A DNA stretch of 64,000 nucleotides, from positions 82,737 through 146,736 of the forward strand of contig NZ_KB907209.1 of the NCBI RefSeq assembly GCF_000381885.1, in the 5' to 3' direction. Source of the DNA: Actinomadura atramentaria DSM 43919 (GTDB taxonomy: Bacteria; Actinomycetota; Actinomycetes; Streptosporangiales; Streptosporangiaceae). Positions 18,293 through 27,238 of the stretch are shown here, piece after piece (within the stretch, counting starts at the first letter, position 1; the number at the start of each line of letters is the position of its first letter). The notes under the pieces are model-generated. The model had not been told where the DNA came from and did not search any database. It saw only the letters and a program-made list of their open reading frames with translations. The translations under genes and the position numbers were made by a program.

Positions 18293-18871
18293 GTGAACGA
18301 AATCTACGCCGCCATGACCGAGTGCGCCGCCGAGGCCAAGCGGGTCGCCCGCGCCGTCCCCGCCGACCGCCTCGACGCCAAGACGCCCTGCACCGAATTC
18401 GACCTGCGCACCCTCGTCAACCACTGGGTGCTGTTCACGTCGCACGGCCTCGAATGCCGCGCGCAGCGCCGTGACATCCCCGCCGAGCTGATGGAGCGCG
18501 ACTTCACCGCCGAGCCCGGCTGGGCGGACGCGTACGCCGCGCAGCTCGACCGCGCGCTCGCCGCGTGGGCGGAGCCGGGGGTGTGGGAGGGCGAGATCAC
18601 CACGCCGGTCGGCGCGGCCGCCGCGCCCGACATCGCCTCGCTCGTCGTCAAGGAGATGGCCGTCCACGGCTGGGACGTCGCGCGGGCCGCCGGGGAGGAC
18701 TTCCGCGTCTCCGCGCGGACCGGCGAGCTGCTGCGCGCGGTCGTCGAGAAGAACGCCGAGCTGTACCGCAAGTACGACGGCTTCGCGGACCCGGTGGACG
18801 TCCCGCCGACCGCGTCCGCGTTCGAGCAGGCCCTGGCGATCTCGGGCCGCGATCCGCGCTGGACGCCCTGA
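18293..18871 (+). CDS. TIGR03086-type DinB/maleylpyruvate-isomerase-like protein
   Basis: 192 residues, all-helical. The segment TPCTEFDLRTLVNHWV with its conserved His, and the later VVKEMAVHGWDVARA with a second His, are the metal/mycothiol-binding pattern of this actinobacterial family. Members are thought to be mycothiol-dependent or metal-dependent detoxification enzymes. Start GTG 18293: TAGATT lies 7 bp upstream (18280-18285), which suggests a leaderless message. Confidence 0.8.
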   Translation: MNEIYAAMTECAAEAKRVARAVPADRLDAKTPCTEFDLRTLVNHWVLFTSHGLECRAQRRDIPAELMERDFTAEPGWADAYAAQLDRALAAWAEPGVWEGEITTPVGAAAAPDIASLVVKEMAVHGWDVARAAGEDFRVSARTGELLRAVVEKNAELYRKYDGFADPVDVPPTASAFEQALAISGRDPRWTP

Positions 18872-18925
18872 CCGACACGCCGCCGGCCCTTCCGGTGTGA
18901 CGGGGATCTCCGGAAGGGTGGGCGC

Positions 18926-19807
18926 ATGGACGAGAAGATCGCGGTCGTGACGGGGGCGTCGTCGGGCATCGGCAGGGAGGTCGCGCGGGCGCTGGCGCGG
19001 CGCGGCTTCCGCGTCGCGATGGTGAGCCGCAGCGAGGTGCGCGGCGCGGACGCCGCCGACGACGTGCGCGGCAGCGCGCCCGGCGCCCGCGTCGAGACGT
19101 TCTTCGCCGACCTGTCGTCGCGCGCCGACGTGCGGCGGCTCGCGGAGCGCCTGCGCGAGCGCTACCGGCGGCTGGACGTCCTGGTCAACAACGCGGGCGT
19201 CCACCTGACGCGCGCCAAGGTCAGCGTGGACGGCTTCGACCGCATGGTCGCCACCAACCACCTCGGGCCGTTCCTGCTGACGAACCTGCTGCGCGAGCTG
19301 CTGGTGCGGTCCGCGCCGTCGCGCGTCGTGGTGGTCGCGTCCGAGGCGCACCGCCGCGCGGGCGCGCTGGACGCCGAGCGGTTCGCCGAGCCGGGCGCGT
19401 ACGGGGCGGCGGGCTCGCACCGCGTGTACGCGCGGACGAAGCTGCTCAACGTCCTGTTCGCGCTGGAACTCGCGGACCGGCTGGAGGGGACGGGCGTCGC
19501 CGTCCACGCCCTGTGCCCCGGCCCGGTCGCGACGGGGCTGAAACGCGACCTGCCCACCCCGTCGCGGACGAGCGCGCTGCTGGCGCGGACGCCGCTGTTG
19601 CGCACCGCCGAGCAGGGCGCGCGGCCCGTGGTGCGGCTCGCCGCCGACCCGGAGTTCGCGACGGGCACCGGTTATCACGGGTCCGTCTACCACGGGTCCG
19701 TCCGGCTCGCGCGGCTGCTGAAGGAGTCCCCGGCGTGCCGGGACGTGGAGCTGCGCCGGACGGTCTGGGAGCGTTCGGCCCACCTTGTCGGGCTTCCGTC
19801 CCGCTAG
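18926..19807 (+). CDS. Short-chain dehydrogenase/reductase (retinol-dehydrogenase-like)
   Basis: 293 residues. Cofactor motif TGASSGIG (9-16), NNAG, an active-site Ser region in VVVASEAHR and catalytic Y168-x3-K172 (YARTK). After the catalytic motif comes LCPGPVATG. The Arg after the first glycine motif and a basic SR in MVSRSE suggest NADP(H). A small duplicated YHGSV element occurs near residue 251 (DNA 19674-19697). Substrate unknown; similar enzymes act on lipophilic alcohols. A GGAAGGGTGGGC ribosome-site-like stretch precedes the ATG. Confidence 0.87.
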   Translation: MDEKIAVVTGASSGIGREVARALARRGFRVAMVSRSEVRGADAADDVRGSAPGARVETFFADLSSRADVRRLAERLRERYRRLDVLVNNAGVHLTRAKVSVDGFDRMVATNHLGPFLLTNLLRELLVRSAPSRVVVVASEAHRRAGALDAERFAEPGAYGAAGSHRVYARTKLLNVLFALELADRLEGTGVAVHALCPGPVATGLKRDLPTPSRTSALLARTPLLRTAEQGARPVVRLAADPEFATGTGYHGSVYHGSVRLARLLKESPACRDVELRRTVWERSAHLVGLPSR

Positions 19808-19817
19808 ATTGATCGCC

Positions 19818-20663
19818 GTGTACCAGCAGCAGCCGCCGGTTCCCCCGGCGCCGCCGAAGCCGTCCGCCGTGAAGGACCTGTTCAACGGGGCCGGGTACTT
19901 CCTGCGCGGGCTCGGGTGGATCGCGCGTCGGCCCGGCCAGTGGCTGTTCGGGCTGATCCCGGCCGTGATCGTCCTCGCGTTCTACGTCGCGGGGCTCGTC
20001 CTGCTCGCGCGGAACATCGGCGCGCTCGCGCGCGGCGTGACGCCGTTCGCCGACGACTGGTCCGAGGGCGCGCGCGAGACCGTCCACATCATCGCCGGGA
20101 TCACGATCTTCGGCGCCGTGGTGTTCGTCGCGCTCGTGCTGTTCACCGCGCTGACGCTGCTCGTCGGCGACCCGTTCTACGAGAAGATCTCCGAGCGCGT
20201 CGAGGAGTCGCGCGGCGGCGCGCCGCCCGGCCCGGACGTGTCCCTCGCCGTGAGCATCGGCCGGGCGATCAAGGACGCGGTCCTGCTCGGGCTCGTCGCA
20301 CTGGCGTTCGGGATCGTGTTCTTCGCCTGCGGGTTCCTGCCCGTCGTCGGGCAGACGGTCGTGCCGGTCGTCGCGGCGCTGGTGTCGGGCTACCTGCTGA
20401 CGGGCGAGCTGACGTCCGTCCCGATGGAGCGGCGCGGGCTGCTGCGGCGGGCGCGGTTCGCGCGGATGAAGGCGAACCGGTCGCTGTCGCTCGGCTTCGG
20501 CGCGGCGGCGTTCGTGGTGTTCCTCATCCCGCTCGGCGCGGTGCTGGCGATGCCGGGCGCGGTCGCGGGCGCGACGCTGATGACGCGGGAGCGGCTGGGC
20601 GTGCCGCCCGCGTACCCGCCCGCGGGGCCGCCGTCGCCGCCTGTTTCCGGGCCGTACCGGTGA
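19818..20663 (+). CDS. EI24/CysZ-like membrane protein
   Basis: 281 residues with a proline-rich N-tail and four to six membrane helices. The central YVAGLVLLARN and GDPFYEKISERVEE segments are characteristic of the EI24 domain (PF07264), which in bacteria includes sulfate-uptake CysZ. A second proline-rich tail ends the protein. GTG 19818 has TAGATT 7 bp upstream (19805-19810), which supports a leaderless start over the earlier in-frame GTG at 19785 inside the SDR gene. Role here unknown. Confidence 0.78.
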   Translation: MYQQQPPVPPAPPKPSAVKDLFNGAGYFLRGLGWIARRPGQWLFGLIPAVIVLAFYVAGLVLLARNIGALARGVTPFADDWSEGARETVHIIAGITIFGAVVFVALVLFTALTLLVGDPFYEKISERVEESRGGAPPGPDVSLAVSIGRAIKDAVLLGLVALAFGIVFFACGFLPVVGQTVVPVVAALVSGYLLTGELTSVPMERRGLLRRARFARMKANRSLSLGFGAAAFVVFLIPLGAVLAMPGAVAGATLMTRERLGVPPAYPPAGPPSPPVSGPYR

Positions 20664-20726
20664 ATGTTTCCGGAGTGTGATGACCGGCCCGTTCGCATGA
20701 ATTGATCTTCGCGTAACGTGTCCCGC

Positions 20727-21995
20727 ATGTCCGATCAGGGGGAGCGCGGTCCGCGCCGGACCGAGAACAACGACGCCGGGGAGCACGAGGGCGCCCCGAC
20801 CGGCCCGCTGCCGAGCGCGGCGGACGACGCCGGGGAAGCGCCGGCCGAGGCGCCCGCCGCGCGCATCGAACCGAAGACCGAGCCGCGCGTGCTGCTGACG
20901 GCCGAGCGCGACGAGAGGGAGCCCGCCGAGGCCGACGCCGCCGGCGACGCGGCGGGCGACGACGTGAAGGTCGCGCCCGTCCCGCCCCGGCCCGCGCCGG
21001 ACGACGAGCCGTTCCGGCCCGCCGGGCCCGCCGAGCCCGCCGCGTGGGACGGCGAGCTGTTCGAGGGCGACTCGCGCGAGGACGCCGACAGCCGCTACGT
21101 CGCGCCGACCACCGACGCCGGTCCGGGCAAGCCCGGCCGCCCGAGCAGCGGCAACTGGACGCTGCCCGACTGGATGGACGACGAGGAGGCCGCCGACGCC
21201 AAGCTCGGCGAGCGCACCTCCCGCACGGAGTTCGACGAGCCGTCCGGCCGCTCCCGGACCCTGCTGTTCGGCGGGATCGGCCTGCTGGTGGTCGCGCTGA
21301 TCGCGGCGGGCGGCGTCTACTACCTCAAGCACCGCAGCGACTCGCCCGACCCGGAGCCGGCGCAGTCCGGCAAGGGCCGCCGCGCCGCCGCCGTCGCGGA
21401 GACGCCGCAGGTGGACCTCCCGCCGGACAAGCCGCTGCGCACGTTCGCCGGGACGCCGTCCAAGGTCCTCGGCCGGGTCTCGGACCCGACCTCGGGCCTG
21501 GCCTACCCCCGGTTCGCCGCCCCCTGGCAGACGCCGACCAAGAAGAACAAGCTGGGCGTCTCGGGTTGGTCGGGGCAGCAGATCGTCGTCACCGAGAAGC
21601 ACGGCGCGCAGCTCTGGTACGGCCAGTTCCTCACCGGCACGCTGCTGCCGACGCTGCGCGGCTCGTACAGCGGCCCGGACAGCGTGAAGACGGTCACGGC
21701 GCTCGCCGCCAAGGGCCTGGAGGAGAACTACTACGCGTTCGACCACAAGTCGGTGCCGCTGGCGTCGCAGGCGCTGACGGTCGGCGGTCGGCCGGGCTGG
21801 CTGATGGCGTCGTACTACACCTACAAGCGACCGCCGTTCAAGGCGACCGGCGAGGTCGTCGCGACCGCCGTGATCGACACCGGACGGCCGGCGCCCGCCG
21901 TCGTCTTCGCCTCGCTGCCGAACACGAACAAGAAGCTGTGGCCGGACCTGAACCGCTTCCTGTCCCTGCTGAAGGTGCTGCCCCCGACGGGCTGA
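20727..21995 (+). CDS. Bitopic membrane protein, function unknown
   Basis: 422 residues. Roughly 170 N-terminal residues are acidic, Ala/Pro/Glu-rich and probably disordered in the cytoplasm; one helix (about 177-195, LLFGGIGLLVVALIAAGGVYYL) follows, then a roughly 225-residue extracytoplasmic domain with many aromatic residues. The topology resembles actinobacterial envelope or regulatory-anchor proteins. TAACGT lies 7 bp before ATG 20727, favouring that start over GTG 20718, which would overlap the -10. I do not recognise the family. Confidence 0.75.
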   Translation: MSDQGERGPRRTENNDAGEHEGAPTGPLPSAADDAGEAPAEAPAARIEPKTEPRVLLTAERDEREPAEADAAGDAAGDDVKVAPVPPRPAPDDEPFRPAGPAEPAAWDGELFEGDSREDADSRYVAPTTDAGPGKPGRPSSGNWTLPDWMDDEEAADAKLGERTSRTEFDEPSGRSRTLLFGGIGLLVVALIAAGGVYYLKHRSDSPDPEPAQSGKGRRAAAVAETPQVDLPPDKPLRTFAGTPSKVLGRVSDPTSGLAYPRFAAPWQTPTKKNKLGVSGWSGQQIVVTEKHGAQLWYGQFLTGTLLPTLRGSYSGPDSVKTVTALAAKGLEENYYAFDHKSVPLASQALTVGGRPGWLMASYYTYKRPPFKATGEVVATAVIDTGRPAPAVVFASLPNTNKKLWPDLNRFLSLLKVLPPTG

Positions 21996-22015
21996 CCCGC
22001 CCGGGGCGGCGCCGG

Positions 22016-22789
22016 TCAGTCGGTGAACGGCCCGCCGACGTACGGCCGTTCGCGCTCGGGCGGCGCGGCGGCCAGGGCGGCGGCGTGGCGCTCGGCGTCG
22101 TCCTCGGGCCGGTAGCCGAGCGCCCGCGCCTCGGTCAGGTCGAAGACGCCCCGCGTGTTCGCGGACGCGCCCCACACGACGCGGAAGCCGGGGTCCGGGG
22201 CGGTCAGCAGCGCCTCGAACAGCCGCGCGCAGTCGCCGGGCGACAGCCACGTCGCCAGGCCGCGCCGGTCCGGCGGCTCCTCCTCGCACGTCCCGATGCG
22301 CGCGCAGAGCACGTGCATGCCGTGCCGGTCGTGGTAGAGGCTGCCGAGCGCCTCCCCGGCGGCCTTGCTGACGCCGTAGTAGGTGTCGGGGCGGGGGAAC
22401 AGGTAGTCGGGGACCGGCGCGTCCGCGATCGGGTGGAAGCCCACGGCGTGGTTGCTGCTCGCCAGCACGACGCGCGGGACGGACGCGAGCCGCGCCGCCT
22501 CCAGGACCGTGCGCGTCCCGTCGATGTTGACCCGCAGGACGTCCGCCCAGCCGGCCTCGTGCGGGATGCCGCCGAGGTGGACGACCGCCGCCGCGCCGGC
22601 GCACGCGGCGCGCATCGCGGCGGGGTCGGTGACGTCGGCGCGGAGCGTCTCGACGGCCTCCCCCGGCGCGGCGGGCGGGATCTCCGCGACGTCGAGGAGC
22701 CGCAGGAAGCGGCCGGGGCGGGCGAGGCGGGGGCGCAGGAACCGGCCGATCTTCCCGGCGGCTCCGGTGACGAGCACGACTTCGTCCAT
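22016..22789 (-). CDS. NAD-dependent epimerase/dehydratase, uronate-dehydrogenase-like
   Basis: 257 residues, extended SDR. Cofactor motif TGAAGKIGRFL (8-18), strand VVHLGGIPHE, and catalytic Y-x3-K in TYYGVSKAAGE with Ser in LASSNHAVG. The SSNHAVGFH segment and short length match uronate dehydrogenases, which oxidise glucuronate or galacturonate to lactones. GATAAT lies 6 bp upstream of the ATG on this strand (complement of 22796-22801). Divergent from the polytopic protein at 22858. Confidence 0.8.
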   Translation of the reverse strand: MDEVVLVTGAAGKIGRFLRPRLARPGRFLRLLDVAEIPPAAPGEAVETLRADVTDPAAMRAACAGAAAVVHLGGIPHEAGWADVLRVNIDGTRTVLEAARLASVPRVVLASSNHAVGFHPIADAPVPDYLFPRPDTYYGVSKAAGEALGSLYHDRHGMHVLCARIGTCEEEPPDRRGLATWLSPGDCARLFEALLTAPDPGFRVVWGASANTRGVFDLTEARALGYRPEDDAERHAAALAAAPPERERPYVGGPFTD

Positions 22790-22857
22790 GCCGCGATTAT
22801 CTTGCTCCGCGTCCGCGCGGGGCGGCGCGGGCCGTCGGGCCTGGTAGACAGAGCGGG

Positions 22858-24549
22858 ATGAAACGTACGGGGCTGCTGGCGGCGGGGGCGACGGGCCTGG
22901 TGCTCGGGCTGCTCGCGCTCGGACCGGGCCTCGCGCCGGGGTTCCTGCTGTCGTTCGACATGGTGTTCACGCCCGCGCCGCACTTCTCGCGGATGACGTT
23001 CGGGCTGACGGGGACCGTGCCGCGGCACGTGCCGAGCGACGCGTTCGCCGTCGCGCTGTCGCACGTGCTGCCCGGCGACGTCGCGCAGAAGGCCGTCCTG
23101 CTCGGGATCTTCGTGCTGGCGTCGGTCGCCGCCGCGTCGCTGGTGCCGAGCGAGCGGACGCTGCCGCGCGTCGCCGCCGGGGCGCTGTACGCGTGGAACC
23201 CGTTCGTCGCCGAACGGCTCCTGCTCGGGCACTGGGCGTTCCTGCTCGGCTACGCGGCGCTGCCGCTGGTCGTGTCGGCCGCCGCCGGGGCGGCGGACCG
23301 GGGCGGCGGACGGCGGCTCGCCCGGGCGCTCGTGCCCGCCGCGATCGGCGGGTTCGCGGCCGTCGCGGTCTCCGCGCTCGTCGCCCTCGCGGTCGTGCTG
23401 TGCCGGGACGGGCGGCGGCGCGCGGTCCCGAAGACCGCCGCCGCGCTCGTCGCGCTGAGCCTGCCGTGGCTCGTCACCGGCTGGCTGCGGCCGTCCGGGA
23501 TGCCGGGCGCGCCGGAGGCCGTCGGGGCGTTCGCGGCGCGCGCCGACACGCCGTTCGGCGCGGTCGGGAGCCTGCTCGCGCTGGGCGGGGCGTGGAACGC
23601 GTCGGCGGTCCCGGCGGCGTACGGGACGCCGCTGCTCGCCGCCGTGTGGCTCGCGGTCGTGGTCGCCTCGCTCGCGGCGTGCTGGCTCCTGCGGCGGCGC
23701 GCGCCCTGGCCGGCGGGCGGTCTCGCGGCGGCCGCCGGGACCGGGTTCGTCCTGGCCGCGTTCGGCGCGGTCGCCGCGCCGCTGCTGCGCGGGCTGATCG
23801 AGGCGTGGTCGGGGTTCGCGGTGCTGCGCGACGGCCAGCAGTACGCCGCGCCGCTCGCCGTCGCCGTCGCGGTCGGGTTCGGGCTGCTGGTGGACCGGGC
23901 GCTCGCGCGGCGGCTCGACGCGCTCGGCGTCCTCGCGGTGCTGGTGCCCGTCATCCTGCTGCCCGGACTGGCGTGGGGCGCGGCGGGGCGGCTGCACCCG
24001 GTGCAGTACCCGGACTCATGGGAGCGCGCGCGGCGGATCGCCGCCGCCGACCCGGTGCCCGGGGACGTCCTGATCCTGCCCTGGGCGACCTACCGGCAGT
24101 ACCCGTGGAACGGCGGCCGGACGTCGCTGGACGCGCTGCCCCGCTACCTGGACCGGCGCGGGATCGTCAGCGACGCGGTGATCATCGGCCGGACCGTGAT
24201 CCCCGCCGAGGACCCGCGCGCGCGGCGGCTCGACCCGCTCGTCTCCGGCGGCGGGCCGCTGACGGCCGGGCTGCGCGCCGCGGGCATCCGGTATGTCGCG
24301 TTCGACGCCGAAACCTCGGGGAATCCCTACTACGCGAGGCTCGCGGGCGCGCACCGCGTCCTGGCCGACCGCGATCTCGTCCTGTACCGCGTGGACGACC
24401 CCGCGCGGACGGACGAGCGGGGCGCCCCGGTCGCTCCTGCCGTGATCGCGTGGGTCATCGCCCTGATGTCCGTTGTCTGGTCATTCGCGGCATCAGGCAT
24501 TACGCTGGCCACTCGCACCCTTCGCGACCCCCGAGGAAAGGCCCCCTGA
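22858..24549 (+). CDS. Polytopic membrane protein, probable GT-C-type glycan enzyme
   Basis: 563 residues with about 11-13 hydrophobic helices, a large first loop (SFDMVFTPAPHFSRM) and a soluble stretch between 380 and 510 (PVQYPDSWERARRIAAADPVPGDVLILPWATYRQYPWNGG) typical of YfhO or AftD-like envelope proteins. It ends on an ATGA overlap with the DUF2613-like small gene and stands before GT2, GT4 and aftD, so a lipid-linked sugar role is likely. The acceptor and donor are unknown. TAGACA lies 7 bp before the ATG. Confidence 0.7.
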   Translation: MKRTGLLAAGATGLVLGLLALGPGLAPGFLLSFDMVFTPAPHFSRMTFGLTGTVPRHVPSDAFAVALSHVLPGDVAQKAVLLGIFVLASVAAASLVPSERTLPRVAAGALYAWNPFVAERLLLGHWAFLLGYAALPLVVSAAAGAADRGGGRRLARALVPAAIGGFAAVAVSALVALAVVLCRDGRRRAVPKTAAALVALSLPWLVTGWLRPSGMPGAPEAVGAFAARADTPFGAVGSLLALGGAWNASAVPAAYGTPLLAAVWLAVVVASLAACWLLRRRAPWPAGGLAAAAGTGFVLAAFGAVAAPLLRGLIEAWSGFAVLRDGQQYAAPLAVAVAVGFGLLVDRALARRLDALGVLAVLVPVILLPGLAWGAAGRLHPVQYPDSWERARRIAAADPVPGDVLILPWATYRQYPWNGGRTSLDALPRYLDRRGIVSDAVIIGRTVIPAEDPRARRLDPLVSGGGPLTAGLRAAGIRYVAFDAETSGNPYYARLAGAHRVLADRDLVLYRVDDPARTDERGAPVAPAVIAWVIALMSVVWSFAASGITLATRTLRDPRGKAP

Positions 24550-24680
24550 TGCGCATCGCCATCGCGGCCGTCGCCGGCGTGCTGCTCGCTGCCCTCGCGT
24601 CCTTCGGCGCGGTCCAGCTCGCGAGCGCCTCGCAGGACAAGCCGGTCGTCCAGTCGCTGTACCAGTACGGCGACCGTTGA
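24549..24680 (+). CDS. Small membrane protein, DUF2613-like
   Basis: 43 residues: an N-terminal membrane helix (IAIAAVAGVLLAALASFGAV) and a short polar tail ending VVQSLYQYGDR. Start ATG overlaps the preceding stop (TGATG). The size, helix and the QYG-D/S-R ending resemble DUF2613 proteins, which in mycobacteria lie beside aftD (the Rv0236A/Rv0236c pair). Here it lies two genes before aftD, which supports the assignment. Its role is unknown; it could be a small subunit of the envelope glycosyltransferases. Confidence 0.68.
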   Translation: MRIAIAAVAGVLLAALASFGAVQLASASQDKPVVQSLYQYGDR

Positions 24681-24708
24681 CCGCCGCCCGCTCCGGGCGA
24701 ATCCCGCG

Positions 24709-25500
24709 ATGAACGCCGCCGGTCCCGCTCGGCTGGAGATCGTCGTCCCGGCGCGCGACGAGGCCGGCCGGCTGCCGGCCGGCCTCGCCGCGCTCGGCGG
24801 CGCGCTCGCCGCGCTGGGCGTGCCCGCCGCGGTGATCGTCGTGGACAACGGCAGCGTCGACGGCACCGCCGACCTGGTCCGCGACGGGGCGTGGCCGGTG
24901 CCCGTCCGGGTGCTGGAGTGCGCGCGGCGCGGCAAGGGCGCGGCCGTCCGCACCGGCCTGCTCGCCACCCGCGCCCCCTACGTCGGGTTCTGCGACGCGG
25001 ACATGGCCACCGGGCTCGACGCGCTCGGCGGCGTCCTCGAACTGCTGCGCGCCGGACGGCCCGTCGTCGTCGGGTCGCGCCGCCACCCCGCGTCGGTCGT
25101 CGAGGACTACAGCAGCCCGCTGCGCAAGCTCGGCGCGGTCACCTTCAACCGCGCGATCCGCGACCTGGCGGGCGGCGTCAGCGACACCCAGTGCGGGTTC
25201 AAGTTCTTCGCCGGGCCGCTGGCCCGCGCCGCCGCCGCCGACCTGCGCACGGACGGGTTCGCGTTCGACGTCGAACTGCTCATGCACTGCGCCCGGCGCG
25301 GCGCGGAGATCACGCCGGTACCCGTCGTGTGGCGGGACGTCCCCGGCTCCACGTTCTCGGTGCGCCGCCACTCCCTGGAGATCCTGCGCGACCTCCTGCG
25401 CATCCGCCGCGCCGCGCCCCGGCGGATGCCCCGCCCGGTCCCCGCCGCGCAGCCCGCCGTCCTCGCCCTCGCCGAGCGGTCGGAGCCCCAGCGGGCATGA
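24709..25500 (+). CDS. GT2 glycosyltransferase, dolichyl-phosphate-sugar synthase type
   Basis: 263 residues. EIVVPARDEAGRLP, then VIVVDNGSVDGTADLV, then the metal-binding DAD-like CDADMATG and the acceptor loop DTQCGFKFF. These are marks of GT2 enzymes that move a sugar to polyprenyl phosphate (dolichyl-phosphate mannose/glucose synthase type). No C-terminal membrane helices, so the enzyme is cytosolic-peripheral. Probable donor-maker for the membrane glycosyltransferases of this locus. It overlaps the GT4 gene by 4 bp (ATGA). Confidence 0.87.
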   Translation: MNAAGPARLEIVVPARDEAGRLPAGLAALGGALAALGVPAAVIVVDNGSVDGTADLVRDGAWPVPVRVLECARRGKGAAVRTGLLATRAPYVGFCDADMATGLDALGGVLELLRAGRPVVVGSRRHPASVVEDYSSPLRKLGAVTFNRAIRDLAGGVSDTQCGFKFFAGPLARAAAADLRTDGFAFDVELLMHCARRGAEITPVPVVWRDVPGSTFSVRRHSLEILRDLLRIRRAAPRRMPRPVPAAQPAVLALAERSEPQRA

Positions 25501-27203
25501 GCGGGGACGTCTCCGGGCTGCGGATCGCAATCGTCAACTGGCGCGACCCCTGGCACCCCGCCGCGGGCGGGGCCGAGCGGTACGCGTGGGAGCTGGCCCG
25601 CCGGTTCGCCGCGCGCGGCGCGCGCGTCACCTACCTGACGAGCCGCGCGCCCGGCCAGGCCCGGCGCGAGACCGTCGAGGGCGTCGCGTTCGCCCGCACC
25701 GGCGGCCGCTTCACCGTCTATCCGCGCGTGCTGGCCTGGCTGCTGGCGCGCCGCCGCCGCTTCGACGCGGTCGTCGACTGCCAGAACGGCATCCCGTTCT
25801 TCACGCCGTGGGTCCTGCCGCGCCGCGTCCCGGTGTTCTGCTCGATCTTCCACGTCCACGACGACCAGTTCGGGCTGTACTTCCCCGGCTGGCTCGCCTG
25901 GGTCGGGCGGACGCTCGAAGGGCCCGTCGCCCGCCGCGCCTACCGCCGGCACGCCTGCACGGCGATCTCGCTGACGACGATGACGGCCCTGCGCGACCGC
26001 CTCCACTGGACGGGTCCGATCTACCTGGTCCCGGTCGGCGTAACCCTCCCCGGCACCGCGCCCGCCGCCGCGTCCGGCACCGCGTCCGGCACCGCGCCCG
26101 GCACCGCGCCTGCCGCCGCGTCCACCGCTGCGTCCGGTAGCGCGCCCGCCGCTGCTTCCACCGCTGCGTCCGGTAGCGCGCCTGCCGCTGCTTCCGCCGA
26201 CGCGCCCGGCACCGCGCCTGCTGCCGCTGCGCCCGCCGTCGTGCCCGCCGCCGCGTCCACCGCCGCGCCGCGTGCGTTCGACGGGGCGAGTGGGGGAGGC
26301 GAGGGAGTCGCCGGGGAGCGGCGCGGGGACCCGGAGCTGGTGTGCGTGACGCGGCTCGTGCCGCACAAGCAGGTCGAGCGCGTCCTTGATCTCGCCGAGG
26401 AACTGCGGGTGCGCCGTCCCGGCGTCCGGATCGGGATCATCGGGCGCGGACCCGAGGAGGACCGGCTCGCCGCGCTGGTGCGCGAGCGCGGGCTGGCGGA
26501 CGTCGTCACGCTGCACGGGTTCGTGTCCGAGGAGGAGAAGGCCACGCTGGTGGCCCGCGCCGACCTGCACCTGTCGGCGTCGCGCGGCGAGGGCTGGGGC
26601 CTGTGCGTGGCGGAGGCGGCGGCGCTCGGCGTCCCGACCGTCGCCTACGACGTGGACGGCCTGCGCGACGCGGTCCGCGACGGCACGACCGGATGGCTCG
26701 CCGCCCCCGACGACCCCCTCGCCGCGACGGTTGAGCGAGCGCTCAAGGAGCTGGACGACCCGGCCGCCCGCGCCCGGATCGCCGCCGCCTGCCGGGACTG
26801 GGCCGCCGAGTTCGACTGGTCCCGCACGGCCGACCGGATGGGCGCGCTGCTCGCCGCCGCCGTCCGCCGCGGCACGTCCGGGACGTCCGATTCCGACGCA
26901 CACGTGGTTGCCGGGTACGGTTTGGTCCCCGAGGTCGTCGAGGGGCCCCTGCGCGACGAGGTTCTGGAGCGGCCGGGCGCGACCGTGCTGCGCGTCGCCG
27001 AGCCGCACGAGCGCCTGCTCGGCCGCGCCGAGGCGGACTCGGGCGCGGGCCGTTCCACGAGCTGCAACACGGGCCGCGACACGGGTCGTAACACGGGCCG
27101 TAACACGGGTCGTAACACGGGCCGCGCCACGAGTCGTAACACGGGCCGTGGCACGGGTCGCGACACGAGCGGTGACACGGGCCGCAACACGGGCGGACGC
27201 TGA
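25497..27203 (+). CDS. GT4 glycosyltransferase with two low-complexity insertions
   Basis: 568 residues. The N-domain begins IAIVNWRDPWHPAAGGAERYAWEL; the C-domain holds VCVTRLVPHKQVERVLDLAEEL, HGFVSEEEKATLVARADLHLSASRGEGWGL and the E-x7-E region. Between the two Rossmann domains is an Ala/Ser/Thr/Pro repeat of about 75-80 residues (DNA 26055-26290). The C-terminus after about residue 518 is an array of NTGR/DTGR tetrapeptides (DNA 27050-27203). Normal GT4 enzymes are about 380 residues and have neither. Retaining transfer from a nucleotide sugar in the cytosol is the likely reaction; acceptor unknown. Confidence 0.85.
   Translation: MSGDVSGLRIAIVNWRDPWHPAAGGAERYAWELARRFAARGARVTYLTSRAPGQARRETVEGVAFARTGGRFTVYPRVLAWLLARRRRFDAVVDCQNGIPFFTPWVLPRRVPVFCSIFHVHDDQFGLYFPGWLAWVGRTLEGPVARRAYRRHACTAISLTTMTALRDRLHWTGPIYLVPVGVTLPGTAPAAASGTASGTAPGTAPAAASTAASGSAPAAASTAASGSAPAAASADAPGTAPAAAAPAVVPAAASTAAPRAFDGASGGGEGVAGERRGDPELVCVTRLVPHKQVERVLDLAEELRVRRPGVRIGIIGRGPEEDRLAALVRERGLADVVTLHGFVSEEEKATLVARADLHLSASRGEGWGLCVAEAAALGVPTVAYDVDGLRDAVRDGTTGWLAAPDDPLAATVERALKELDDPAARARIAAACRDWAAEFDWSRTADRMGALLAAAVRRGTSGTSDSDAHVVAGYGLVPEVVEGPLRDEVLERPGATVLRVAEPHERLLGRAEADSGAGRSTSCNTGRDTGRNTGRNTGRNTGRATSRNTGRGTGRDTSGDTGRNTGGR
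26055..26290 (+). repeat. Imperfect GC-rich repeat encoding Ala-rich linker
   Basis: Repeated blocks such as GCGCCCGCCGCTGCTTCC and variants of ACCGCGCCCGGC code for APAAAS and GTAPG units inside the GT4 gene, between its two nucleotide-binding-fold domains. All units are multiples of three so the frame is kept. Confidence 0.85.
27050..27203 (+). repeat. Tandem 12-bp repeat encoding NTGR tail
   Basis: About a dozen copies of a 12-bp unit close to AACACGGGTCGT or AACACGGGCCGC, coding for NTGR with DTGR, ATSR, GTGR and DTSG variants, up to the stop codon of the GT4 gene. The tail adds a strongly basic, flexible end to the enzyme. Confidence 0.9.
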
Positions 27204-27238
27204 CCCGCGTCCCGCCCGGGACCAGGGAGGCGGGTGGC

